A stretch of DNA of 64,000 bases from Brevibacillus_D fluminis_A (lineage in GTDB: Bacteria; Bacillota; Bacilli; Brevibacillales; Brevibacillaceae): the NCBI RefSeq assembly GCF_052072235.1, contig NZ_CM125436.1:4582001-4646000 (forward strand), in the 5' to 3' direction. Below, piece after piece: positions 34,537 through 42,802 of the stretch. The notes under the pieces are model-generated. The model was not told the DNA's origin, ran no database searches, and was given only the letters and a program-made list of their open reading frames with translations. Each line of letters begins with the position of its first letter. Within the stretch, counting starts at the first letter, position 1. The translations under genes were made by a program, and so were the position numbers.

Positions 34537-35603
34537 TCGTGAACACCTTCCATTTGGCCGAATGATGATGCGGGTGTGCCTTCCATGATTGCAAGGAAAG
34601 CGTCCACGACGCGCGGATCAAAATGCGCTCCGCTCTGCTTTTTGATCTCTTCCAGGGCTTCATTGACCGTCCACGCCCGCTTGTAGGGACGCTCATGGGT
34701 CAGCGCATCGAAAAAGTCGGCAAGGGCCACGATCCTCCCCGGGAGTGGAATCTCTTCTCCGCTCAAACCGCACGGATAGCCGGTGCCATTCCACTTTTCG
34801 TGGTGCGTAAGCGCGATGGTTTTCGCCAGCTGCAGAACCGGAAACAAGCTGCCCTCCAGGATGGTCGCCCCGATTTTGGTATGCATTTTCATCTGTTCGA
34901 ACTCTTCCGGGGTAAAGCGGCCCGGCTTCAGCAGGATGCCGTCCGGTATGCCGATTTTGCCGATGTCATGCAGCGGTGTCGCCATTTCAAGCAGCTCCAC
35001 CTCTTGCTGCGTCATGCCCAGCGCAGCGCCCAGCTTGCCCGCCAGCTGGCCGACCCGAAGTGTATGCTGGCCGGTTTCGTCATCGCGGAACTCGGCGGTC
35101 CGGCTCAATACTTGCAGAATCTCCTTTTTCGCCTGCTCAAGCTCGAAGGTGCGTACCCGAATCCGCTGTTCGAGGTCGTGATTCTGCTCCTGCATCTGCA
35201 AATGATAGAACCGCGTCCGCAGCAGATTGTGAATGCGCAGCACCACTTCCGTCCGATCGAACGGCTTCGTCAAATAATCATTGGCCCCTTCATGCAGCGC
35301 CCGCTTTCGCGCCTCCTGGGTCACATCGGCGGTCAGCACCAAAACCGGGATGTACTCCCCCTCCTGATTCAGCTCCTTGATCTGCTGAAGCGCCGCGAAT
35401 CCGTCCAATTCCGGCATATGAAGATCGAGTAGAATAATATCCGGCTGCACTTCGTGAAAAAGGGTTTGCAGCTGCAGCGGATTGGTCGTACTGTGCAAAT
35501 TGGTATAGCCAGCCCGGTTCAATATGCGCTCCAAAAGGCTGATATTGTATTCCTGATCGTCGATGATCAGAAACGAGGCGTTTTGTCTCCAAGACTCGTT
35601 CAT
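34533..35603 (-). CDS. Response regulator with HD-GYP c-di-GMP phosphodiesterase domain (RpfG-like)
   Basis: The 356-residue protein has an N-terminal receiver (FLIIDDQEYNISLLERIL; phospho-Asp in IILLDLHMPELDGF near 58; Lys in NDYLTKPFDRTE), a coiled coil of about 30 residues, and an HD-GYP domain with ATPLHDIGKIGIPDGIL, THHEKWNGTGYPCGLSGEE and ALADFFDALTHERPYKRAW. These are the metal ligands and GYP signature of c-di-GMP phosphodiesterases. It is the first gene of a four-gene overlapping operon with H-NOX, kinase and receiver. The logical scheme is kinase phosphotransfer controlling c-di-GMP breakdown. Confidence 0.93.
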   Translation of the reverse strand: MNESWRQNASFLIIDDQEYNISLLERILNRAGYTNLHSTTNPLQLQTLFHEVQPDIILLDLHMPELDGFAALQQIKELNQEGEYIPVLVLTADVTQEARKRALHEGANDYLTKPFDRTEVVLRIHNLLRTRFYHLQMQEQNHDLEQRIRVRTFELEQAKKEILQVLSRTAEFRDDETGQHTLRVGQLAGKLGAALGMTQQEVELLEMATPLHDIGKIGIPDGILLKPGRFTPEEFEQMKMHTKIGATILEGSLFPVLQLAKTIALTHHEKWNGTGYPCGLSGEEIPLPGRIVALADFFDALTHERPYKRAWTVNEALEEIKKQSGAHFDPRVVDAFLAIMEGTPASSFGQMEGVHE

Positions 35604-35765
35604 GCCTGTCTCACTCCATCTTTTGCTTGTCCCAAGCTTTTCGGCAACCTCACAGAAAAAATTGGCATGCTTCTTAAAATTCTACCGACGGGCGTAAAAT
35701 TTTGTCAATGCTCCAACATTCGACGCCATATCCAAAAAATCGACAGCACCAACTCCACATGTACA

Positions 35766-35794
35766 GGAAAAACCCCCGCAATGACTGCGGAGGT
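35766..35794 (-). terminator. Terminator of the BceAB-type transporter operon
   Basis: On the minus strand CCTCCGCA and TGCGGGGG (one G-T pair) form the stem around five bases and run into TTTTT. Confidence 0.8.
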
Positions 35795-35828
35795 CATGTC
35801 TATTTGCTTTACCCGTTTTTTCCAGATT

Positions 35829-37700
35829 CTACACTTCTTTCGGCAAAACAATTCCACGGTAAAGACGGACGGTAATGAGATAGTAAACGGCGTAAATGAG
35901 CAGGAACACCGTGAGCGGAAGCCAGATGCTCACATACGGGTCAAGCAGGATGAACGAGAAGAGGTTCATGCCGACAAACACGTGTACAAGCCCGATGATC
36001 GCCGGGAAAATGAACAGCAGGAACAGCTCCTTGTAAATGGAGGCGACGAGCCATTCCTTGCGCACGCCGATCTTGCGAAGCATGCTGTAACGGTTCCGGT
36101 CTCGCGTCGCGCCGGACAAAATCTTGAACATCAGGCAGCTCGCCATCATCGCCAGGAAGGCAATCCCTAAAAAGAAGCCCATGAACATCGTGCCGCTGGT
36201 GAATACATAGATCGCTTCGTAGTTGCCGTATTTTGTGGAAAGATACGGGTTTTCTTCCCCCGTTTCGAGCGTGACCAGCGCTTTTTGGCGCTCATCCATC
36301 TCTTTAAACGCGGGCTTGTATTTGAGGAAATCATCCACTTTGGTCAAGAGCAGCGTGTGTTCTTTGCCTTTGACACCGGCATAGGCTGCCTGACCGACGA
36401 TGCGGATCGCTTTTCCGTCATACAGCTGATAGCTGGTTGAGAATTCGTTCGAAAGCGCTTTTTGCCACTCCTTCGGCACCTCCTCGCCCTGCTTTGCCTT
36501 TTTATCCTCATACATGCTGTAGGAATCGGCTGGCAGCTTGGCGGAGACGCGCAGCGGTTCATTCTTTTCGACATACATCTCTTTGCCGATGTTGAGAATG
36601 AGCGGCGGGTGTGCGAGCAGCTCGTCTTTTTGATAGTAAACGGCTTTGTCATCCGTTTTATAATGGTAGGTGCGCTGTTCCACGACATTCATCGTTTTCA
36701 GCGCGGCGTAATCTGCATCGACCGGATCGATCAGCGTACTGTCATAGGCGTGGCTCAGCTCAGCCATCATGCCGACATTTTTTTGGAACGCCAGCCCGCC
36801 GGCCATCGCGCCTACGCCCAAGGCGATCAGCATTGTGACGGTTCCGAGCACTTTTGTCAGGTTGTTCACCCGAAAGCGGAGCTGGGCGAACGTAAAGGCA
36901 TTCAGCTTTTTGTCGTTCAGGCTGCGGTTCTTTTTCAATGCGTTCAAAAAGACAGGCAACAGCGAAATGAAAATCAGATAGGTGCCGATCGTAATCGTCA
37001 CCGTCGCGATGACGAAGCCTGGCAGCTGCAGCTCTTTGATATGAATCAGCACGTAATAGCCGATGGCGGTCAAAATCATCCCAAGCGCCGCGACGACGAT
37101 GGTCAGCGGCCCTTTCGCCTTCACCCGGTCGTTTTGCTGCTCGGCCGTGATCAGGTTCAGCTCGGTTGTGCGCGCCAGCTTGATCGCATTGACCGTCGAT
37201 GTCAGCAGGAACAGCACCAGAAAAAATCCGGCTGTCACCAACAAGGACGGCATGTAAAACGGCTGATAGCCTTCCGGCGCGATTTCCAGCTGGCTCATCA
37301 ACAGGCGGCCGACACCGCTGGAAAGCCCGACTCCCACAATGCTCCCTAGACCCAAAGAAAGGATACCGACAGCGAGCGTCTCCACAAACAACAGCTGGCT
37401 GACCTTCCCTTTTTTCGCCCCGAGCATCATGTACATGCCAAGCTCCTTGCGCCTCAGCGACAACAGGAATGAATTGGCGTAAAAAATGTAGAAGAACGTG
37501 ATGAACGCCAGCAAAAAGGCGCCGACATAAAACACGAACTGAATCGCCGAAATGACGGAATTGCTTTCGATGAACGCTTTATTCATCGCAAGCGTCTGAA
37601 ACATATAGAAAATCGAGATCGAAATGACGAGACCGATCAGAAGCACCAGATAGTCTTTCATCATTTTGCGCATGCTCGCAAGCGACAGCTTCAGTAACAT
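35829..37700 (-). CDS. BceB/YxdM-type ABC transporter permease
   Basis: The 623-residue protein has ten membrane segments in the FtsX-like arrangement of antimicrobial-peptide exporters: four near the N-terminus (residues 18-180), two near 195-250, TM near 280, then a large extracellular domain of about 200 residues (roughly 310-510, including YHYKTDDKAVYYQKDELLAH) and three C-terminal segments (MGFFLGIAFLAMMASCLMFK onward). The large loop in this position is the sensor/binding domain of BceB proteins. It lies 15 bases after its ATPase gene. Such exporters give resistance to bacitracin or lantibiotics, usually with a BceRS two-component system, which is missing here. Confidence 0.88.
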   Translation of the reverse strand: MLLKLSLASMRKMMKDYLVLLIGLVISISIFYMFQTLAMNKAFIESNSVISAIQFVFYVGAFLLAFITFFYIFYANSFLLSLRRKELGMYMMLGAKKGKVSQLLFVETLAVGILSLGLGSIVGVGLSSGVGRLLMSQLEIAPEGYQPFYMPSLLVTAGFFLVLFLLTSTVNAIKLARTTELNLITAEQQNDRVKAKGPLTIVVAALGMILTAIGYYVLIHIKELQLPGFVIATVTITIGTYLIFISLLPVFLNALKKNRSLNDKKLNAFTFAQLRFRVNNLTKVLGTVTMLIALGVGAMAGGLAFQKNVGMMAELSHAYDSTLIDPVDADYAALKTMNVVEQRTYHYKTDDKAVYYQKDELLAHPPLILNIGKEMYVEKNEPLRVSAKLPADSYSMYEDKKAKQGEEVPKEWQKALSNEFSTSYQLYDGKAIRIVGQAAYAGVKGKEHTLLLTKVDDFLKYKPAFKEMDERQKALVTLETGEENPYLSTKYGNYEAIYVFTSGTMFMGFFLGIAFLAMMASCLMFKILSGATRDRNRYSMLRKIGVRKEWLVASIYKELFLLFIFPAIIGLVHVFVGMNLFSFILLDPYVSIWLPLTVFLLIYAVYYLITVRLYRGIVLPKEV

Positions 37701-37715
37701 GTCCCTTCCTCCTTC

Positions 37716-38483
37716 CTAGTGCACATCATGCGATGCACCAAGCTCGGCAAGGACATCCAGAATTTGTTTGAAAAATTGCTGGCGATCGGTCGTACGGTGA
37801 ATTTCCGTGTACAGATTGCCGTCCTGAATAAACAGGATGCGCTTGCAGTAGCTTGCGCTGAATGCATCGTGCGTGACCATCATAATGGAGACATGGTGGT
37901 TTTCGTTCAGATCGGTCATCGTTTCCAGCAAGCTCTTGGCGTTTTTGGAATCAAGGGCGCCCGTCGGTTCATCCGCGAGCAAAATCGCCGGATCATGCAC
38001 CAACGCGCGCGCCGCCGCAGCCCGCTGCTTTTGCCCACCCGAAATTTCGACGGGGTATTTGTTCAAAATGCCTTCGATCCCGAGGGTTTGCGCCACTTTC
38101 GTCACCTTGGCCCCGATCTCTTTGGAAGAGACGCCCTGCAGCGACAGGGGCAGCGCGATATTTTCATAGACGGACAGGTTTTCAAGCAGATTGAAGTCTT
38201 GGAAAATGAAGCCGAGTTTCTGCGAGCGAAAATCTGCCAGATTGCCTTGCTTCATCTTCGTGATGTCCGTCCCCGCGATTTGAATCACGCCGTCGGTCGG
38301 CCGGTCCAATGTAGAAATGACGTTGAGCAAGGTCGTTTTGCCCGAGCCGGACGGTCCCATGATCCCCACGAATTCCCCTTCCTGTATCGTAAGCGACACG
38401 CCTTTTAGCGCATGGGACTGGCTTTGGCCGCGTGCGCCGTAAATCTTTTGGACGTTTTTACATTCAACCACTGCTGATTTCAT
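37716..38483 (-). CDS. BceA/YxdL-type ABC transporter ATPase
   Basis: The 255-residue ATPase shows Walker A GPSGSGKTT, Q-loop FIFQDFNLLENLSVYENIALP (typical of the LolD/BceA group), signature ISGGQKQRAAAARAL, Walker B ILLADEPTGALD and the H-loop MVTHDAFSASYCKRI. The C-terminal FIQDGNLYTEIHRTTDRQQF is the BceA-specific end. The ATG at 38483 follows GGAGGAAG by 6 bases; the frame is open further up but without a site. It works with the permease encoded next. Confidence 0.92.
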   Translation of the reverse strand: MKSAVVECKNVQKIYGARGQSQSHALKGVSLTIQEGEFVGIMGPSGSGKTTLLNVISTLDRPTDGVIQIAGTDITKMKQGNLADFRSQKLGFIFQDFNLLENLSVYENIALPLSLQGVSSKEIGAKVTKVAQTLGIEGILNKYPVEISGGQKQRAAAARALVHDPAILLADEPTGALDSKNAKSLLETMTDLNENHHVSIMMVTHDAFSASYCKRILFIQDGNLYTEIHRTTDRQQFFKQILDVLAELGASHDVH

Positions 38484-38590
38484 TGATTCTTCCTCCGCTT
38501 TTCGTTCGTTTTGCATGTATTCACTGTACCGGGTTCGCGGAGGAGGAGCCATTGATCTAGCTTACATTTACCTTTCATTCTTGTAAGAAA

Positions 38591-38720
38591 GTCATAACCA
38601 CCGGCTTAGCCGGTGGCTTCCATTAGCCCTATAAGGGCATGTTGCAAGCGGGCGCCTCCAAGGCGCACTGAAAGTCTGCCAACCGCGTGCTACCACAGGC
38701 TGGCCCTTAAAAGGGCTACT
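38591..38720 (-). ncRNA. Omega-RNA (reRNA)-like structured segment downstream of tnpA, candidate
   Basis: On the strand of tnpA, directly after its stop, 130 bases hold four stems: GCCCTTTTAAGGGC (38703-38716), GCGCCTTGGAGGCGC (within 38650-38668), GCCCTTATAGGGC (38626-38638) and the right-end stem CCGGTGG/CCACCGG (38598-38616). The first and third share GCCCT/AGGGC, so they could cross-pair as a pseudoknot. This order, ending in a right-end hairpin followed by TTATGAC, resembles the guide-RNA scaffold made from the 3' end of tnpB elements, yet no tnpB is present. Identity is inferred from structure only. Confidence 0.5.
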
Positions 38721-39191
38721 TTACCTGCCCTTTTTTACTGACTCACCCGTAAACGGGTCAATCATCTCTTTCATCGTTAATTGTTCATAATTCTTGTCCT
38801 CCACCATTTGGTTTCGAATGTATTCTTCAATCACTTTTTTGTTTCGACCTACCGTGTCCACATAGTATCCTCTGCACCAAAATTGTCGGCTTCCGTATCG
38901 ATACTTCATGTTTGCAAACTTATCAAAAATCATAAGTGAGCTTTTCCCCTTTAAATAGCCCATGAATTCCGACACACTTAATTTGGGAGGGATGCTTACC
39001 AGCATGTGGATATGATCCACGCAGGCCTCCGCTTCAACAATTTCTACTCCTTTTCGTTCACATAGTTCCCGAAGGATTTTTCCTATTTCTCGTTTTAGTT
39101 TGCCGTAAATTACTTGTCTACGGTATTTTGGAGCAAATACAATATGGTATTTGCAGTTCCATTTTGTGTGTGCTAAACTGCTGTTGTCCAT
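38721..39191 (-). CDS. tnpA: IS200-type Y1 transposase
   Basis: The 156-residue protein begins with HTKWNCKYHIVFAPKYRRQV, carries the HUH motif in CVDHIHMLVSIPP near residue 62 and the catalytic tyrosine in VIEEYIRNQ near residue 130. It also has the family segment SVSEFMGYLKGKSSLMIF. Length is normal for IS200 (about 150), so it is probably active. GGAGG stands 7-11 bases before the ATG. It cuts and rejoins single-stranded DNA at the element ends. Confidence 0.95.
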   Translation of the reverse strand: MDNSSLAHTKWNCKYHIVFAPKYRRQVIYGKLKREIGKILRELCERKGVEIVEAEACVDHIHMLVSIPPKLSVSEFMGYLKGKSSLMIFDKFANMKYRYGSRQFWCRGYYVDTVGRNKKVIEEYIRNQMVEDKNYEQLTMKEMIDPFTGESVKKGR

Positions 39192-39289
39192 CCTTTGTCC
39201 TCCTTGATTTCATGTGAGCGGTTGGCAGACCAGTTCTCATGGTATCATCGAGTTCAAAGGATCACCACTTATAGCTATAAGCTTTCTGG

Positions 39290-39314
39290 AACCCCCAGTC
39301 GAACTGGGGGTTTT
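39290..39314. repeat. Left-end hairpin of the IS200-type element
   Basis: AACCCCCAGT, CGA, ACTGGGGGTT forms a perfect 10-base-pair stem followed by TTTT on the plus strand. It is upstream of tnpA, where the left-end hairpin of IS200 elements lies; it could also stop transcription. Confidence 0.6.
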
Positions 39315-39323
39315 CGTTATACA

Positions 39324-39351
39324 AGAAAAAGCGAGCGATCATTTCGCTCGC
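39324..39351 (-). terminator. Terminator of the MurNAc-recovery operon
   Basis: GCGAGCG (39331-39337) pairs with CGCTCGC (39345-39351) and the minus-strand reading continues TTTTTC. A second hairpin, AACCGTTG/CAACGGTT (39367-39392) followed by TTTTG on the minus strand, lies between it and the nagZ stop. Confidence 0.8.
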
Positions 39352-39409
39352 AGCCCGATGCCACAAAACCGTTGCCCCGATAGACAACGGTTCTTTGCTC
39401 GTGTCAAAT

Positions 39410-40996
39410 TCATTCAAGCCAGACCGGCAGCGTGCCGACAGCCTCCTGCTCCCCTGCCAAAACGCGGGCAAGCGACTCCAGCGCGAGCGGGCTGCTTTCG
39501 TATGCGGCTACATACGTCCCGATCTGCTCGGCTGCTCTCGCGTCATACGGATTGCGCAGCGCTACGGCGACAAGCCTTTTTGCTCCGTGCAAGGTGGTGA
39601 GCAGCTGCAAAAGCTCCAGCTGTGCCGGATAGTTTTGCGCATTGTAGGTGGCGACAACCAGCTGCTCCGCTTCCCTGCTCTTTGCCAGCACGGCCTCTAT
39701 TTCTGCCAGCGTAGGGTTGGCGTCAATGCACGTCTCGATGACGCGATACCCGTAGCGCGCGAGCTGTTCGCCAAGCGACTGCGCTGCTTCGATGCGCTCA
39801 TCCGCACCGGTCGTGACGGCGCTTTTCGGATAAATGACCAGCACGCTCTCCTCTTTTCGCAGCGGAATCAAACGCGCTTCATCCCGCACAACCGTGATGC
39901 TTTTCGCAGACAACGCTTTGGCACAGGCGATCGCTTCCGGCCGTTCCAACTGCTCCTGCGCGTCCACCCACGGCAAAGGCGGAGGCATAACGCCCCGCTT
40001 TTTCTTCATATGCAAAATCCGGCTGACAGAGCGGTCGATCCGCTCCTCCGTCAGCACCCCTGCCTCCACCGCCTCATGCAGCGCCTGCAGAGCGCCCAGC
40101 TGTGCGGCATAAGTGTGGCTGATCAAGACGATGTCGGCCCCTGCCTCAACGGCCATCACGGCAGCCTTTTCGGTTCCAAACGTATCGGCGATGGCCTTCA
40201 TTTCCATACAGTCGGTCATGATCACGCCGTCAAAACCCAACTGCTCGCGCAACAGACCGGTCAACACCGGCTTGGAAAGTGTAGCCGGGAGGGTGCCATC
40301 GATCGCGGAAAACAGTACGTGTGCCGTCATGATTACATCCGCCCCACACGTGATCGCTTCCACAAACGGAACAAGTTCCCGCTCGCGCAGACGCGCCAGA
40401 TCGTGCGGAATGGTCGGAACGGCCAAATGGGAGTCGACCGACGTATCGCCATGTCCCGGGAAATGTTTCACGACAGGGACGATTCCCGCTTCCTGATACC
40501 CTGCGATTGCCGCAGCGCCCATTCGCGCAACCCGCTGCGGATCGCTGCCATACGAACGCACCCCGATCACCGGATTGCGCGGATTGTTTTGAATGTCCAG
40601 GCATGGCGCAAGATTCATGTTGATTCCCAGATGACGCAGCTCGCTGCCGCTGATGCAAGCCAGCTGTCTGACTGCCTGTTCGTCTCCCGCAGCCCCGAGC
40701 GCCATCTGCCCCGGGATCGGCGTAACGCCGCTTTTGATTCGCGTAACCATGCCGCCTTCCTGGTCGGTGGCGATCAAAAGCGGAATGCCGTTCGACTCGA
40801 TGGCGGCCTGCTGCAGCGCGGCGGACAATTCGTGAATTTGCTTGGGCGCAACCACATTCCGGGTAAAATAGATGATCCCGCCCACATGCTGGCGCGTGAT
40901 CAAGGCACGCAGCTGCTCATCGCATGTTTCGCCATGAAAACCGCACATCACCATCTGTCCCAATTTTTCCGCCACTGTCATCTGTGAAAGCTCCAC
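39410..40996 (-). CDS. nagZ: Beta-N-acetylglucosaminidase, GH3 family
   Basis: Hydrolyses GlcNAc-beta-1,4-MurNAc type bonds of murein fragments. The 528-residue protein has the GH3 motifs LLIATDQEGGMVTRI near 73, SYGSDPQRVARMG near 148 and KHFPGHGDTSVDSH near 176, whose Asp/His pair is the NagZ-specific general acid/base; the nucleophile Asp is in GFDGVIMTDCMEMKAI near 255. A C-terminal alpha/beta domain (about 370-528) is as in Bacillus NagZ. No signal peptide, so it acts inside the cell on imported disaccharide. GTG start, with AAGGAGG 9 bases upstream. Last gene of the operon, 15 bases after murQ. Confidence 0.93.
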   Translation of the reverse strand: MELSQMTVAEKLGQMVMCGFHGETCDEQLRALITRQHVGGIIYFTRNVVAPKQIHELSAALQQAAIESNGIPLLIATDQEGGMVTRIKSGVTPIPGQMALGAAGDEQAVRQLACISGSELRHLGINMNLAPCLDIQNNPRNPVIGVRSYGSDPQRVARMGAAAIAGYQEAGIVPVVKHFPGHGDTSVDSHLAVPTIPHDLARLRERELVPFVEAITCGADVIMTAHVLFSAIDGTLPATLSKPVLTGLLREQLGFDGVIMTDCMEMKAIADTFGTEKAAVMAVEAGADIVLISHTYAAQLGALQALHEAVEAGVLTEERIDRSVSRILHMKKKRGVMPPPLPWVDAQEQLERPEAIACAKALSAKSITVVRDEARLIPLRKEESVLVIYPKSAVTTGADERIEAAQSLGEQLARYGYRVIETCIDANPTLAEIEAVLAKSREAEQLVVATYNAQNYPAQLELLQLLTTLHGAKRLVAVALRNPYDARAAEQIGTYVAAYESSPLALESLARVLAGEQEAVGTLPVWLE

Positions 40997-41011
40997 GACT
41001 GCACGCCTCCT

Positions 41012-41914
41012 TTATAACCCCTGTTCGATTGCCCGCTGAACGAATCCGTCCGCTTGCGCAAGCAGCTCCAAAGCACGCTCGCGGTTTACGCCGCAGCGAT
41101 GCATCACGATCGCCACCTTGGGATGCCCGCCCGATCGGGTGAAAAGCTCCTCCGCCTCTTCCCGCGTACAATCCGCTGCCGTTTGGATGATCCGTTTGGC
41201 CCGCTCCGTCAGCTTGGCGTTGAGCGGCTGCATGTCGACCATCAGGTTGTCATACACCTTGCCCAGCTTGATCATCGCCGTCGTGGTCAACATATTGAGC
41301 ACCAGCTTTTGCGCTGTTCCCGCCTTCATCCGCGTCGAGCCGGTTACAACCTCCGGCCCGACCTCAACCGTGATGCGCATATCCGCATAGTCATTGATGA
41401 CGGCTTGCCGGTTGCAGGCGAACGCCACCGTGGCCGCTCCCCGCTTCCGCGCTTCCTTCAATGCCCCGATCACATAAGGCGCTCCGCCGTTTGCCGTAAT
41501 GCCGATGACAATATCGCTTGCGGTCACCTGGTTTTGCGCAATATCGGCAATTCCCAGCTCCTCATCGTCTTCGGCGCCTTCGACCGAGCGAAAAACCGCT
41601 TCCTGCCCGCCGGCAATCAATCCTCTCACCATCTGCGGGTCCGTGCTGTACGTAGGCGGGCATTCCGAGGCATCAAGCGTCCCGATCCGTCCGCTCGTTC
41701 CCGCTCCTACGTAGAACAACCGCCCCCCTCGCTTGAAGGAAGCCACAATCTGCTCGACCACCGGGATGATCTCAGGAATTGCTTTCTGCACCTGCAAGGC
41801 CACAGTCTGATCTTCCTCATTGATGATCGTCAAGATTTCTTCCGTCGTTTTTTGATCCAGCTGCTTGGTTCGCTCATTCCGCGATTCGGTTACTAGCTGA
41901 TCCAGGTCTGTCAT
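41012..41914 (-). CDS. murQ: N-acetylmuramic acid 6-phosphate etherase
   Basis: Cleaves the lactyl ether of MurNAc-6-P to GlcNAc-6-P and D-lactate. The 300-residue SIS-domain protein has ESRNERTKQLDQKTTEEIL at the start, FYVGAGTSGRIGTLDASECP near 72, GVIAGGQEA-like VRGLIAGGQEAVFRSVEGAE with the catalytic glutamate, and GSTRMKAGTAQKLVLNMLTT. The ATG at 41914 has GAGGAG 7 bases upstream, better than an earlier in-frame start. It lies between murR (25-base gap) and nagZ (15-base gap). Confidence 0.95.
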   Translation of the reverse strand: MTDLDQLVTESRNERTKQLDQKTTEEILTIINEEDQTVALQVQKAIPEIIPVVEQIVASFKRGGRLFYVGAGTSGRIGTLDASECPPTYSTDPQMVRGLIAGGQEAVFRSVEGAEDDEELGIADIAQNQVTASDIVIGITANGGAPYVIGALKEARKRGAATVAFACNRQAVINDYADMRITVEVGPEVVTGSTRMKAGTAQKLVLNMLTTTAMIKLGKVYDNLMVDMQPLNAKLTERAKRIIQTAADCTREEAEELFTRSGGHPKVAIVMHRCGVNRERALELLAQADGFVQRAIEQGL

Positions 41915-41938
41915 AATGGCTCCTCTCGAAAAACCCAT

Positions 41939-42802
41939 TCAAAATGAAGTCTTATGGAATTCCTGTCGCACAACATGGCGCGTCTCGCGCAGGTAGTGCA
42001 CAGATTGCTCGTAATTTTGCGCCGCGACGCCCATGAACAAAATATCGATGATGTTCAGCTGGGCGATGCGCGACGATGTCGCCGCACTGCGAATATCCGA
42101 TTCCCGCGACACGACCGGCAAGCAAATATCGACCAGGTTGGACAGCGGATTGTTGCCAAAGCGGGTCAGCCCGATGGTCGTCGCCCCCAGCGCCTTTGCC
42201 TCCCGGATCGCCGCGATCACTTGTCTCGTTTCGCCGGAATAGGAGATTCCGAACGCCACATCGTCTTGCGTCAGCGTTACCGCGGCCGTCAGCTGCTGGT
42301 GCGAGTCGGCGAATGCGGTGCAGTATTTGTTGATCCGCATGAATTTTTGCTGGGCATCAAGCGCGATCAGCTGCGATGCGCCGACACCGAAAAAATCGAT
42401 CCGCTTCGCCCGGGTGAGCGCCTCGACCGCGCGCTGCACGCTCGTTTCATCCAGTATCTTCAACGTCTCGCGAATCGAATAAATGTTATTGATCGACACC
42501 GACTCGATCAGCGTCGGCAAGCTGTCGGACGAACGGATCTCCTTGAAATCTTCATCCGTCTGCGCGGATAGCTGCAAATCGCCGGCGATGCGTATTTTCA
42601 GCTCCTGAAAGCCATCGAGCCCGAGATTTTTGCACATCCGCGTGATAGCGGCCTGGCTGGAACTGCTCTTTTCCGCAAGCTCCTTCACCGACAGCCGGAC
42701 GACCTCCGCCGGATTTTCCAATATATAATGGGCAACATTGCGTTCTGCAGGCTTGATTTGCAGAAGCCCTTCGCGGATGCGCAGCAGTCCTCCGTTAAGC
42801 AT
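41939..42802 (-). CDS. murR: RpiR/MurR-family transcriptional regulator
   Basis: The 287-residue protein has an N-terminal HTH_6 domain (KELAEKSSSSQAAITRMCKNLGL) and a C-terminal SIS domain (RIDFFGVGASQLIALDAQQK; GISYSGETRQVIAAIREAKA) that binds a sugar phosphate, expected to be MurNAc-6-P. The ATG at 42802 has GGAGGAG 7 bases upstream and overlaps the stop region of the kinase gene by 8 bases, so translation is coupled. It is the probable regulator of the operon through the TGAAAT-N3-ATTTCA palindromes near 49.2 kb. Confidence 0.9.
   Translation of the reverse strand: MLNGGLLRIREGLLQIKPAERNVAHYILENPAEVVRLSVKELAEKSSSSQAAITRMCKNLGLDGFQELKIRIAGDLQLSAQTDEDFKEIRSSDSLPTLIESVSINNIYSIRETLKILDETSVQRAVEALTRAKRIDFFGVGASQLIALDAQQKFMRINKYCTAFADSHQQLTAAVTLTQDDVAFGISYSGETRQVIAAIREAKALGATTIGLTRFGNNPLSNLVDICLPVVSRESDIRSAATSSRIAQLNIIDILFMGVAAQNYEQSVHYLRETRHVVRQEFHKTSF

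Larger units (their letters stand above)
38591..39320 (-). mobile_element. IS200-type insertion element (IS200/IS605 family, tnpA only)
   Basis: About 730 bases containing a Y1 transposase gene and flanked by subterminal hairpins: CCACCGG/CCGGTGG at 38598-38616 (right end relative to tnpA) and AACCCCCAGT/ACTGGGGGTT at 39290-39314 (left end). As expected for the family there are no terminal inverted repeats or target duplications. Ends are placed by the hairpins and by the RE-like GGTTATGAC at 38591-38599 and are uncertain by some 10 bases. It separates the Bce-type transporter from nagZ without breaking either gene. Confidence 0.75.

Noticed and set aside
38591..38720. Hairpins after tnpA as a CRISPR or REP array
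   Set aside because: Four different stems, not repeated units with spacers; they fit IS200 right-end structure better.
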